From the NCBI RefSeq assembly GCF_014378415.1, contig NZ_JACMNS010000004.1, positions 1-41,161 on the forward strand: a DNA stretch of 41,161 nucleotides. The letters run 5' to 3'. Shown piece after piece: positions 16,527 through 25,600 of the stretch (positions are counted from its first letter, which is position 1; each line of letters starts with the position of its first letter). The translations under genes were made by a program, and so were the position numbers. A model generated the notes under the pieces. It did not search any database. It was given only the letters and a program-made list of their open reading frames with translations, and had not been told where the DNA came from. This DNA is from Aquabacterium sp. GTDB taxonomy: Bacteria > Pseudomonadota > Gammaproteobacteria > Burkholderiales > Burkholderiaceae_C.

Positions 16527-16542
16527 CGCAATATGCATGCCC
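16527..16542 (-). promoter_or_regulatory. Sigma-54 (RpoN) promoter of nirB
   Basis: On the minus strand GGGCATGCATATTGCG matches TGGCAC-N5-TTGCW. The GG and GC pairs have exact spacing and the TT before GC is present; T1, C6 and W16 differ. It predicts a start near 16516, giving a leader of about 200 nt before nirB. It also lies at the correct distance from the NtrC-like sites upstream. Confidence 0.6.
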
Positions 16543-16592
16543 GGCCCAAAAGCCGTCAAAACGGGCCTAACCGGTCCATGGTGATGCGGTAA

Positions 16593-16613
16593 GCGCACCA
16601 GATCAGGGGGCGC
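16593..16613. promoter_or_regulatory. Second NtrC-like site (half-site strong)
   Basis: The half-site CGCACC at 16594-16599 is identical to that at 16624-16629 and lies exactly 30 bp (about three helical turns) from it. The opposite arm is imperfect and spaced further away. Its centre is about 87 bp before the predicted nirB start. It may be a weaker second NtrC dimer site. Confidence 0.4.
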
Positions 16614-16623
16614 TCACCTGCAA

Positions 16624-16640
16624 CGCACCAATGTGGCGCA
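16624..16640. promoter_or_regulatory. NtrC enhancer site upstream of nirB
   Basis: On the minus strand TGCGCCACATTGGTGCG matches the NtrC consensus TGCACC-N5-GGTGCA at all but two positions (A4 and A17 are G). The centre lies about 116 bp before the predicted sigma-54 start, a normal enhancer distance. It implies nirB is induced by nitrogen limitation. Confidence 0.6.
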
Positions 16641-16692
16641 TGGCTTGAACTCACCAAGCAGGCAAGCCCAAGCGATGACCGACATCAATCAA

Positions 16693-19600
16693 TCAGGCTT
16701 CGGCCTCGGCCGGGTTGGTGGCCTTGGCAGCGCCCCTGCGCCGGTGCAGCCACTCCTTGCTGCGCCGGATCAAGCCATCCACCAGCGTGAACACCACCGG
16801 GATCACCAGCAGGCTCAAGAAGGTGGATGTGATCAAGCCACCAATCACCACGATGGCCATCGGCGCCCGAAAGCTCGGGTCCACGCCAATGCCCAAGGCA
16901 ATCGGCAACATGCCCGCCCCCATCGCGATCGTGGTCATGATGATGGGCTGGGCCCGCTTGCGGCACGCGTCCACCACCGCCTCCCAGCGCGACAAGCCAT
17001 GCTCGTTGCGCGCGATCAGCACGTAGTCCACCAGCAGGATCGAGTTCTTGGTGGCAATGCCCATCAGCATGATCAAGCCGATCATGGAGGGCATCGACAA
17101 GGCCGTCTGCGTGATGTACAGGGCCACAAAAGCACCCGGGATGGACAGCACCAGCGCCATCAGGATGGTGACCGGCTGCACAAAGTCCTTGAACAATAGC
17201 ACCAGCACCACGTAGATGCACAGCACGCCCGTGAGCATGGCCAGGCCAAAGCTGGCGAACAACTCGGCCATGGCTTCGGCATCGCCCACCGTGGTCTGCG
17301 TGATGCCGGGCGGCAGGTTCTGCAGGCTGGGCAAGGCCAGCGCTTTCTTCTCGACATCACCCAGCGGTTGCTGGTTCAGCTCGATCTCGAAGTTGATGTT
17401 GCGCTGGCGGTCGTAGCGGTCGATCTGGGCGGGGCCGCTGGCCATGGTCAGCGTGGCCACATTGCCCAAGGGCACGGGGCCACGCGCACCGGGCACGGGC
17501 AAGCGTGAGATCAGGTCCAGGTTGGTCTTGGCCTCGTCCGGCAGGCGCACCACCACGGGCACTTGCCGTTGCGACAGGTTCAGTTTGGGCAGGCCCTGCT
17601 CATAGTCGCCCAGGGTGGCAATGCGCAAGGTGTCGGCGATGGCGGTGGTGCTCACGCCCAGGTCGGCGGCCTTGGCGGCGTCGGGCCGCACGATCAACTC
17701 AGGCCGCACCAGGCTGGAAGTGGATGTGACATTGCCGATGCCGGGGATGGTGCGCAACTGGCGCTCGACCAGCGACGCATGCTCGGACAAGGCGCGGCCA
17801 TCTTCACCGGCCAGCACCAGCACGTACTTCTCGGCCGAACCACCAAAGCCCACGTTCACACGCGCGCCCGGCAAAGCTTCCAGAGACGCGCGCAGTTGCT
17901 GCTCGATGTCCTGCTTGCTGATGCCGGGCCGATCCTGGCGGCGCGTCATGTTGATGGTGAGCGTGGCCTTGCGCACCTCGGCCGCGCCTTGCGGTGCGAA
18001 GGGATCACTGCCCGACGCGCCGCCACCAATGGCCGTGTAGACCAGCTTGACGTGCTCGTTCTTGATCACGATTTTGCGCGCCTCTTCGGCCAGCTTGTAG
18101 GTCTGCTCGAAGTTGCTGCCCGGCGGCAACGACAGCGACACCTGCGTTTGAGACAGGTCATCGGGCGGGATGAAGCCGGTGGGCAAACGCCCTGCCAGCA
18201 TGAACGATCCCACCATGAAAACGGCCACCACCAGCAAGGTCAGGACGCGGTGCTTCAGGCACCAGCGCGCCCAGCCCAGGTACATGGTCATCCACTTGGG
18301 TTCGTGGTGATCGCCTTTGGGCGCCTTCAAAAAGTAGGCGGCCATCATGGGGGTCAGCATGCGCGCCACCACCAATGAGAAGAACACGGCAATCGCCGCC
18401 GTCCAGCCAAACTGCACGAAGAACTTGCCGGGCACGCCGCCCATGAAGGCCGTGGGCAGGAACACCGCGATCAGCGTGAAGGTGGTGGCGATCACGGCCA
18501 TGCCGATCTCATCGGCGGCTTCGGTGGCCGCCTGCAAAGGCGTCTTGCCCATGCGCAGGTGGCGCATGATGTTCTCGATCTCGACGATGGCGTCGTCCAC
18601 CAGGATGCCCACCACCAGCGACAGCGACAGCAGCGACACGGTGTTGACGCTGAAGCCCAGCAAGTTCATCACGCCGAAGGCCGGGATCACCGACAGAGGC
18701 AAGGCGGTGGCGGCCACCAAGGTGGCACGCCAATCGCGCAAAAACAGGAACACCACGATCACGGCCAGGATGGCGCCTTCGTACAGCAGCAGCATCGAGC
18801 CGTGGTAGTTCTCTTCCACCGGATCGACAAAGTTGAAGGCTTCGGTGATGACGATGTCGGGGTGCTTGGCTTTGACTTCTTCCAGCGCCGCACGGATGCC
18901 TTGCGCCACCTCCACTTCGCCCGCCTTGAGCGCACGCGTGAGCTCGAAGCCCACCACACGCTCGCCATTGAGCAGGGCCGCCGAGCGTTGCTCGGCCGTG
19001 GTATCGCTCACCTTGGCAATCTGGTCCAGGCGCACACGGCGGCCATCGGACAAGCTGATGTCCATGGCGGCCAGCTCGGTCGCCGATTGCACCGTGGCCA
19101 CGGTGCGCACCGATTGCTCGGCGCCGCCCACGTCCACGCGACCGCCCGAGGCTTCTTGCTGGATGCTGCGCAACTGGCGCGACACATCGGCGGCGGACAC
19201 GTTCAAAGCCAGCAGGCGAGCCGGGTCCAGCTCAACGCGCACCTCGCGGGTCACGCCGCCCACGCGCGCCACCGCGCCCACGCCCTTGACGGCCAGCATG
19301 CGTTTGGTCACGTCGTTGTCCACGAACCAGGACAGGGCCTCGTCGTCCATGCGCTTGGAGGCGACGGTGTAGGTCAGGATCGGCGCGCCCGACAGGTTCA
19401 TCTTGGAGATGACCGGGTCGCGCAGATCACCGGGCAGGTCGGAGCGCACGCGCGAGACGGCATCGCGCACATCGTCCACGGCTTCCTGCGTGGGTTTTTC
19501 AAGGCGGAACTCGACCGTGATGATCACGCTGCCGTCTTGCACCTTGGTGTAGATGTGCTTGATGCCTTGCAAGGTGGCAATCGAATTCTCAAGCTTGCGC

Positions 19601-19791
19601 GCGACCTCGGTTTCCAACTGCGCAGGCGCCGCGCCCGGCAGGGACGCCGTCACCGTGACGGTGGGCAGGTCGATGTCGGGAAAGCTCTGAATCTTCATCC
19701 CCGAAAAGCCCATCAGGCCCACCACGGTGAGCATGATGAACAGCAGGATCGCGGGGATGGGGTTGCGGATCGACCAAGTTGAAACGTTCAT
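16693..19791 (-). CDS. RND multidrug efflux pump, inner-membrane subunit (AcrB/MexB-like)
   Basis: A 1032-residue RND transporter, full length for the HAE1-type family. It begins NVSTWSIRNPIPAILLFIML (TM1). The periplasmic porter domains have FPDIDLPTVTVTASLPGAAP and ELETEVARKLEN-like sequence. TM4 carries the proton-relay pair in GILVDDAIVEIENIMRH (about residues 393-409). The second half repeats the pattern, ending in GIATKNSILLVDYVLIARNE (about 925-944) and PIIMTTIAMGAGMLPIALG. It works as a proton-driven trimer with a membrane fusion protein and an outer-membrane channel. The fusion protein gene overlaps it by 4 nt; no channel gene is present, so one encoded elsewhere must serve. Its position next to the biosynthetic genes is compatible with product export but does not prove it. 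Confidence 0.96.
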   Translation of the reverse strand: MNVSTWSIRNPIPAILLFIMLTVVGLMGFSGMKIQSFPDIDLPTVTVTASLPGAAPAQLETEVARKLENSIATLQGIKHIYTKVQDGSVIITVEFRLEKPTQEAVDDVRDAVSRVRSDLPGDLRDPVISKMNLSGAPILTYTVASKRMDDEALSWFVDNDVTKRMLAVKGVGAVARVGGVTREVRVELDPARLLALNVSAADVSRQLRSIQQEASGGRVDVGGAEQSVRTVATVQSATELAAMDISLSDGRRVRLDQIAKVSDTTAEQRSAALLNGERVVGFELTRALKAGEVEVAQGIRAALEEVKAKHPDIVITEAFNFVDPVEENYHGSMLLLYEGAILAVIVVFLFLRDWRATLVAATALPLSVIPAFGVMNLLGFSVNTVSLLSLSLVVGILVDDAIVEIENIMRHLRMGKTPLQAATEAADEIGMAVIATTFTLIAVFLPTAFMGGVPGKFFVQFGWTAAIAVFFSLVVARMLTPMMAAYFLKAPKGDHHEPKWMTMYLGWARWCLKHRVLTLLVVAVFMVGSFMLAGRLPTGFIPPDDLSQTQVSLSLPPGSNFEQTYKLAEEARKIVIKNEHVKLVYTAIGGGASGSDPFAPQGAAEVRKATLTINMTRRQDRPGISKQDIEQQLRASLEALPGARVNVGFGGSAEKYVLVLAGEDGRALSEHASLVERQLRTIPGIGNVTSTSSLVRPELIVRPDAAKAADLGVSTTAIADTLRIATLGDYEQGLPKLNLSQRQVPVVVRLPDEAKTNLDLISRLPVPGARGPVPLGNVATLTMASGPAQIDRYDRQRNINFEIELNQQPLGDVEKKALALPSLQNLPPGITQTTVGDAEAMAELFASFGLAMLTGVLCIYVVLVLLFKDFVQPVTILMALVLSIPGAFVALYITQTALSMPSMIGLIMLMGIATKNSILLVDYVLIARNEHGLSRWEAVVDACRKRAQPIIMTTIAMGAGMLPIALGIGVDPSFRAPMAIVVIGGLITSTFLSLLVIPVVFTLVDGLIRRSKEWLHRRRGAAKATNPAEAEA

Positions 19792-20915
19792 GGCTGGCCT
19801 TTCACGACGCGCACGGTGTCACCGTCGGTCAGGAAACCCACGCCAGAGGCCACGACTTGCGTGTCGGCCTTCAGGCCTTGCGTGATCTCGATGCGGTCGG
19901 CCTGGCGGCGGCCCACGCTGACCTTGACCTGGCTGACCACGCCCTGCGCGTTCACCGTGAAAACGTAGCTGAAGCCATCGCGCAGCAAGACAGCGCTTTG
20001 CGGCAGCGACAAGCCGGTGGCCTGGCCGGTTTCAAAGCGCCCATTGGCGAACATGCCGGCGCGCGCGCCAGCGTTGACGGCGCTGGCAGGCAGGTCCACA
20101 TAGACCAGGCCGTTGCGGGTGTTCGCATCCACGGTGGGCGCGACCATGCGCACCACGCCTTGCACGGTCGAGCCACCAGGTGGCGTGGCCCAGGCCGGCA
20201 TGCCGGGCTTGATCTGCGACAGATCAGCCGAAGGCAGTTCAGCGCGCCACTCCAGGCGGCCTTGGCGAATCAGGCGGAACAGTTCAGCACCGGGTTGGGC
20301 CACCGAACCCACGGAGGCCACACGGGCCGAGATCACGCCGTCGTCGGGCGCCACCACATTGGTCTGGCGCAGGCGCAGCTCATCGGCGGCCAGGCGGGCT
20401 TTGAGTGATTCCATGCGGGCTTGCGCGGTGGCTTCGGCGGTGAGGTCGCGCTGCGCTTCTTGCGCACTGATGGCGCCGCTGCCACGCAGTGACCGCGAGC
20501 GGTCGGCGTTGCTCTTGGCCTCGGCCAGCAAGGCTTGCGCCTCGGCCAGGTTGGCGCGCGCCGTGTTGGCATCGGCCACCATCGCTTCACTTTGCAAGGT
20601 GGCCAGGCTCTGACCACGCTTGACGCGGTCGCCCACATTGACCAATACCGTGGCCACGCGCAGGCCCGACAGCTCGGCGCCGATGATGGCTTCCTGCCAG
20701 GCTGCGATCGAGCCATTGGCCGTGAGGGTGGAAGGCCATTGCGCCGATAGAGGCGAGACCACTTGCACGCTCAGGGCCGGCTTGACATGCTTGGACGCGG
20801 CCTTGTTGGCCTCGCCAGCAGGTGCATCAGCCTTGAAATGCCACCAAAGCCCGCCCGCCACCACCACGGCCGCAACCGCCACCCACTTGCCGTTATTTGC
20901 CAACCAGTTCGACAT
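19788..20915 (-). CDS. RND efflux membrane fusion protein (AcrA/HlyD-like)
   Basis: A 375-residue periplasmic adaptor anchored by one N-terminal membrane segment (KWVAVAAVVVAGGLWWHF, about residues 10-27); there is no lipobox. The lipoyl halves are VSPLSAQWPSTLTANGSIAA with GLRVATVLVNVGDRVKRGQS (about 80-100) and NVVAPDDGVISARVASVGSV (about 190-210). A coiled-coil hairpin lies between them (ANLAEAQALLAEAKSNADRS). The C-terminal part has QSAVLLRDGFSYVFTVNA. AGGAA precedes ATG 20915. It sits between the tetR gene (22 nt) and the RND gene (4-nt overlap) in one operon. Confidence 0.95.
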   Translation of the reverse strand: MSNWLANNGKWVAVAAVVVAGGLWWHFKADAPAGEANKAASKHVKPALSVQVVSPLSAQWPSTLTANGSIAAWQEAIIGAELSGLRVATVLVNVGDRVKRGQSLATLQSEAMVADANTARANLAEAQALLAEAKSNADRSRSLRGSGAISAQEAQRDLTAEATAQARMESLKARLAADELRLRQTNVVAPDDGVISARVASVGSVAQPGAELFRLIRQGRLEWRAELPSADLSQIKPGMPAWATPPGGSTVQGVVRMVAPTVDANTRNGLVYVDLPASAVNAGARAGMFANGRFETGQATGLSLPQSAVLLRDGFSYVFTVNAQGVVSQVKVSVGRRQADRIEITQGLKADTQVVASGVGFLTDGDTVRVVKGQP

Positions 20916-20937
20916 GCTTTTTCCTCTATTTTTTTAA

Positions 20938-21627
20938 TCAGCTGGCCGCGGCGCGCACACCACGCTCGTGACCAACCAGGGCAACACCATAGCCCACCAG
21001 ACGGCTCAAGACTTGGCGCACCGCCTCGTCACCATCCAGAAGGGCGGGCGCCAACACATTCATGAATTCACGCGACAAGCTGTAGTCGTGCACCATGGCC
21101 AACAATGCAAAGGCCAGGTGATGCAAGGCATCGTCGGGCCCGGTGGCCCCCACGTGCCGTGCCAGCAGCATCACCACCCGCTGGTGGTGCGGCTGGATGT
21201 ACTGCGCAATGACTTCCTTGTAGGCCGCGCTGGGCTCCACCATCTCGCGCAGGTGCAACTTCATGCCGCGTTCGGCATGTTCATCAGCCACGCCATCCAC
21301 CTTCATCGGGCACAAAAATGCCGTCATCAGTCGGCGCAAGGCTTCTTCCAAAGGCAAAGCCGGATCGTCGAAATGGGTCAACTCCGACGTCAAGGCCTCA
21401 ATGGGGCGCAGCAGTACCGCCCGGTACAAACCGGCCTTGCCGCCAAAGTAATAGTGGATGGAGGCCACGTTGGCACCCGCCGCCTGGCAGATCTCACGGG
21501 TGGAGGCCTTGGCAAAACCTTTGTCGGCAAAGATGCGCAGGGCCTCCTGCAACAGGCGTTCGCGGGCCGGGGCACCGCGTTCCGGCACCCCCAGTTCACC
21601 AGAATCAAGCGCTTGATTGATTTTCAT
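20938..21627 (-). CDS. TetR-family regulator, CecR-like, of the RND operon
   Basis: A 229-residue regulator with an N-terminal extension of about 20 residues. The HTH is RERLLQEALRIFADKGFAKA, then TREICQAAGANVASIHYYFG and KAGLYRAVLLRPIE (about residues 22-73). The C-terminal domain (FLCPMKVDGVADEHAERGMK, LHLREMVEPSAAYKEVIAQY) looks like the CecR/DUF1956 type, which often sits with efflux or membrane-fusion genes. It heads the operon with the fusion protein and the pump, so autoregulation of efflux is likely. A perfect 16-bp palindrome lies inside its first codons (21603-21618). A GTG at 21588 is an alternative start that would place this palindrome upstream of the gene. No convincing Shine-Dalgarno is seen for either start. 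Confidence 0.93.
   Translation of the reverse strand: MKINQALDSGELGVPERGAPARERLLQEALRIFADKGFAKASTREICQAAGANVASIHYYFGGKAGLYRAVLLRPIEALTSELTHFDDPALPLEEALRRLMTAFLCPMKVDGVADEHAERGMKLHLREMVEPSAAYKEVIAQYIQPHHQRVVMLLARHVGATGPDDALHHLAFALLAMVHDYSLSREFMNVLAPALLDGDEAVRQVLSRLVGYGVALVGHERGVRAAAS
21603..21618. promoter_or_regulatory. Perfect palindrome at the tetR start, operator candidate
   Basis: AATCAAGCGCTTGATT is a perfect 16-bp palindrome overlapping codons 4-8 of the tetR gene as annotated. It lies 55 bp before the divergent alpha/beta hydrolase gene, near where its promoter would be expected. Repression of both genes by the CecR-like protein is inferred. Confidence 0.55.
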
Positions 21628-21673
21628 GCGAGCATGCTAACCCATCACGCTCACTCCAATTTCTCAGGTCCAC

Positions 21674-22567
21674 ATGCAGTTGATTCCTTGGGTTTACACC
21701 GGTCGGGAAGGGTTTGCTTTGCGAGGGTGGCACACGCCCCCCACGGGCAAACCGCTGTTGCACTTCATCCACGGCAACGGTTTTTGCGGCAGGGTGTACG
21801 AGCCCCTGCTGACCCTGCTGGCGCCCGAATTCGACCTGTGGCTGAGCGATGCGCAAGGCCACGGCGACAGCGACCCAGGCGGGCGCTTCGTGGGCTGGAA
21901 CCGCAGTGCGGAGCTGGCCGTCGAGGCCTTCAAAGCACATCTATCCTTGTTCGAAGGCGTGCCCCGCCATGCGGTGGGCCACAGTTTTGGCGGCGTGCTG
22001 ACCAGCCTGGCGGTGGCACAGCATCCTGGCTTGTTTGACCGCGCGGTGCTGTTGGACCCGGTGATCCTGCATCCCCAAGTGCTGTGGGCCGCGCAGATGG
22101 CCCAATGGACCGGGCTGGCCGGCCACAACGAGCTGGCACGCAAGGCCAGGGCCCGGAGAAGCCACTGGCCAGACCGCGACACCGCGCGCGAAGCGCTGGA
22201 AGGCCGGGGCGTGTATAAAAACTGGGCGGCGCCCGCCCTGCAGGCCTTCGTCGACCATGCCTTGCGCCCCTCGGCCGATGGCGGCGTTGAACTGAAATGC
22301 TCACCCGACCGGGAATCCGAGGTTTTCAGCTCGGTGGCTCATGGCCTGTGGACAGCCCTTAACCGGATCGAAACCCCGGTTCAGGTGATTCATGCCGAGC
22401 AAACGTTCCCATTCATCGCGGCGTCCGTGCAACAGTGGAAATCCATCAATCCACATGTCAGCGACATTCAAACGCCGGGCGGGCACTGCTTCATGCAGGA
22501 AACACCGGTTCAAACCGCCCAAATGTTGAAAAGATACTTGATCACACAGTTTCAGGGGATGGCCTGA
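21674..22567 (+). CDS. Alpha/beta hydrolase upstream of the megasynthase
   Basis: A 297-residue alpha/beta hydrolase with an intact active site. HFIHGNGFCGRVYEPLL (about residues 34-50) forms the oxyanion-hole loop. The nucleophile elbow is VGHSFGGVL (Ser about residue 104). A candidate acid follows in LLDPVILHPQ, and the catalytic His is in PGGHCFMQETP near the C-terminus. The enzyme could be an esterase, lipase or type II thioesterase. It is divergent from the CecR-like tetR gene and ends 61 nt before the NRPS-PKS gene on the same strand. Of the three hydrolases around that synthase it is the only one with a normal Ser nucleophile. A role in product release or editing is therefore plausible but unproven. 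Confidence 0.88.
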   Translation: MQLIPWVYTGREGFALRGWHTPPTGKPLLHFIHGNGFCGRVYEPLLTLLAPEFDLWLSDAQGHGDSDPGGRFVGWNRSAELAVEAFKAHLSLFEGVPRHAVGHSFGGVLTSLAVAQHPGLFDRAVLLDPVILHPQVLWAAQMAQWTGLAGHNELARKARARRSHWPDRDTAREALEGRGVYKNWAAPALQAFVDHALRPSADGGVELKCSPDRESEVFSSVAHGLWTALNRIETPVQVIHAEQTFPFIAASVQQWKSINPHVSDIQTPGGHCFMQETPVQTAQMLKRYLITQFQGMA

Positions 22568-22581
22568 ATAATCCCGACTGT

Positions 22582-22601
22582 CGTATCATTTTCAAGATAC
22601 G
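22582..22601. repeat. Inverted repeat followed by a C9 tract before the NRPS-PKS gene
   Basis: CGTATC and GATACG form a perfect 6-bp inverted repeat around 8 nt. A run of nine C residues follows at 22602-22610. Both lie in the 61-nt gap before the synthase. There is no T-run, so it is not a standard terminator; it could be an operator or an RNA hairpin affecting translation. Confidence 0.4.
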
Positions 22602-22628
22602 CCCCCCCCCTCGCGCCCATTGGGTCGA

Positions 22629-25600
22629 ATGACGACGGTGCCCATGGCCACACAAGAAATACCCAGCAGCAGGAATGTCACGACCCCACCGGCCTTGAGC
22701 CACTGGTTGCGCGCCGCCTCTGACAAAAACCCCGACGGCATCGCCCTGGAGTATTCGGAAACTCGGCTGAGTTACGCGGTCTTGTCAAACAAGGTTCATC
22801 AGCAGGCTCAATTACTGCTCGCAGCCGGGCTGGTGCCCGGTGACCGCATCGCCATCGCCGCCACCCGGTCCGCCGACACCGTGATCGCCATCCTGGCCGC
22901 CGTTGAGGCGGGCGTGGCCTATGTGCCTTTGGACCTGAGCTACCCGGCCGACCGCTTGCAGGCCATGTTGACGGATGCGCAACCCCGGGTGGTGGTAGGT
23001 GAACCTGGCGCCTTGTCAGCCCTGCAAGCATTGGTCGGCCCCATGCCCAGCCTGCATGCAGTCGCGGCCCCACAGGGCATGCCCTACGCCGCCGCCAGTG
23101 ACCTGGCTTACGTGCTGTTCACCTCGGGTTCCACCGGTCGGCCCAAAGGCGTGGCCATGGGCGACCTGCCCTTGCGCCACTTGATCCAGTGGCATGCGCA
23201 GCATCCCCGCCTGGGTCAAACAGCTCGCACCCTGCAGTTCGCGCCCTTGTCCTTCGATGTGCATTTTCAGGAGATCTTCTCGACCCTGGCGTGCGGCGGC
23301 ACGCTGGTCTTGATACCCGACAGCCACCGGCGTGATCCGGCCTTGTTGCGCCAGGCCCTGCAAACGCAAGGCGTTGAGCGCATCTTTTTGCCCTATGTGG
23401 CCTTGCAGATGCTGGCCCAGGCCGATGAAGAGGCCCACGCAGAAGGCAAGCCACCGTTGGTCCTGCGCGAGGTGGTGAGTGCGGGCGAGCAATTGCAAGT
23501 CACCCCCACCATCCGAGCCCTGTTCGAGCGCCTGCCACAGGCGGCACTGCACAACCACTATGGCCCGACCGAAAGCCATGTGGTCACCGCCTTCGAGTTG
23601 ACCGGCCCGCCGGCCTCCTGGCCCGGCATCCCGCCCATCGGCACGGCCTTGCCGCATGTCTTGGTGGCCTTGCGCGATCCCGAGACCGGCCTGCTCAGCG
23701 TGGGCGACACCGGCGAACTGCTGCTGGGTGGCGAAACATTGGCCCACGGCTATTTGGGCCAGGCCCAATTGAGTGCCGACCGCTTTCTGGACGGCCCCGC
23801 CGATCTGCCCGGCCGCTGGTACGCCACGGGCGACCTGGTCAGCCGCCATGGCGAGGGTGTGCTGACCTACCAAGGCCGCATTGACCAACAGCTCAAGGTG
23901 GACGGCTTCCGCATCGAACCCGGCGACATCGAGTTGGCCCTGATGGCCCACGAGTCCGTTCAAGACGCCGCCGTGACCGCACCCAACGTGCCCGGCTCGG
24001 GCCGCCAGTTGGTGGCCCACGTGGTGTTGCGCCCTGGCAGCCCGGCGCTGGCGCACATGCTGGGGCCGTGGCGGCAATGGCTGCGCGAGCGCCTGCCGGA
24101 CTACATGATCCCCGTGCGCTTCATCGCGCTGGACAAGCTGCCCACCACGCCCAGCGGCAAGATCGACCGGCGCAGCCTGCCCTTGCCCGCCATCGAGCCG
24201 TCAGCCAGCGCTGACTTGTCCAGCTTGCCCGTGATCGACCGGCTGCGCAGCGTCTGGCAAGAACTGCTGGGCTTGAGCGACCTGGCCGACGACGCCAATG
24301 TGTTCGATGCTGGCGCCCGGTCGCTGCTGGTGATGCGCTTCGTGGGCCGCCTCAAGCAACTCGGTTTGAACCTGTCGGTGGCCGAGGTGTACGACCGACC
24401 CACCATCGCCGGCATGCGCGACAGCCTCGAAGGCGCGGCCGCACCGGTTCGGCGCCATGGGCCCACCAGCCCGCAAGACCACGACGGCATCGCCATCATC
24501 GGCATGTCGGTGCGGGCTGACAACGCCCATGACCTGGACACCTTCTGGGACAACCTGCTGGCCGACCGAGAAGGCATCCGCCGTTTCGCGCCGCACGAGT
24601 TGGACCCGTCGGTGCCGCAAGATCTGCGCAATCGCCCCAACTTCGTGGCCGCTCGTGGTGTGCTGGAAGACGCCGACCGCTTTGACGCGGCCTTCTTCGG
24701 CATCTCGGCGCGCGAAGCCACCGTGCTCGACCCCCAGCAGCGCCTGTTCCTGGAGCTGTGCTGGTCCGCACTTGAAAACGCCGCCATCGACCCGAGCCGA
24801 GGTCAGGACCGCATTGGCGTGTACGCGGGCAGTGCCAACAACACCTACCTGCCCGCCATGCGGCAGGAAGACCCCGAGCTGATCCAGCGCCACGGCGAGT
24901 TCGCCACCATGCTGGCCAGCGAGAAGGACTACGTGGCCACCCGCGCGGCCAACCGCCTCAACCTGCGCGGCCCGGCGGTGTCCATCCACACGGCGTGCTC
25001 GACATCGCTGGTGGCCATCACACAGGCCTGGCATGCCTTGGCGCAAGGCCAATGCGATGTGGCGCTGGCCGGTGGCGTGACCCTGGTCGTGCCGCAGATC
25101 AGCGGCTACCTGCACGTCGAAGGCAGCATGGAATCGGCCGATGGCCGCTGCCGCCCTTTCGATGCCGAAGCTTCGGGCACCGTGTTCGCCAGTGGCGGCG
25201 GCGTGGTCGTGCTCAAACGCCTGAAGCAGGCCCTGGCCGATGGCGACACGGTCTATGGCGTGATCAAGGGCGTCGGCCTGAACAACGATGGCGGCGACAA
25301 GGCCAGCTTCACCGCGCCCAGCGTCAGCGGTCAGGCCGAGGCCATCGCCATGGCGCTGGACCACGCGGGCGTCAATGCCCGCAGCATCGGCTACGTCGAG
25401 GCGCATGGCACCGGCACCTCGCTGGGCGACCCCATCGAGATCGCCGCCCTGAGCCGGGCCTGGTCCCGCGATACCGCTGACAAGCAGTTCTGCCAGCTCG
25501 GTTCCATCAAAGGCCACTTGGGCCACACGGTGGCGGCCGCTGGTGTGTTGGGCCTGATCAAGGCCACACTGTCGATGCACCGCGAAATCATCCCGGGCAC

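Noticed and set aside
18559-19782. Plus-strand open frames opposite the RND pump and others opposite nirB (13873-15531) and nasR (11936-13426)
   Set aside because: Same cause; the minus-strand products are complete, well-known families and the opposite translations have no recognisable features.
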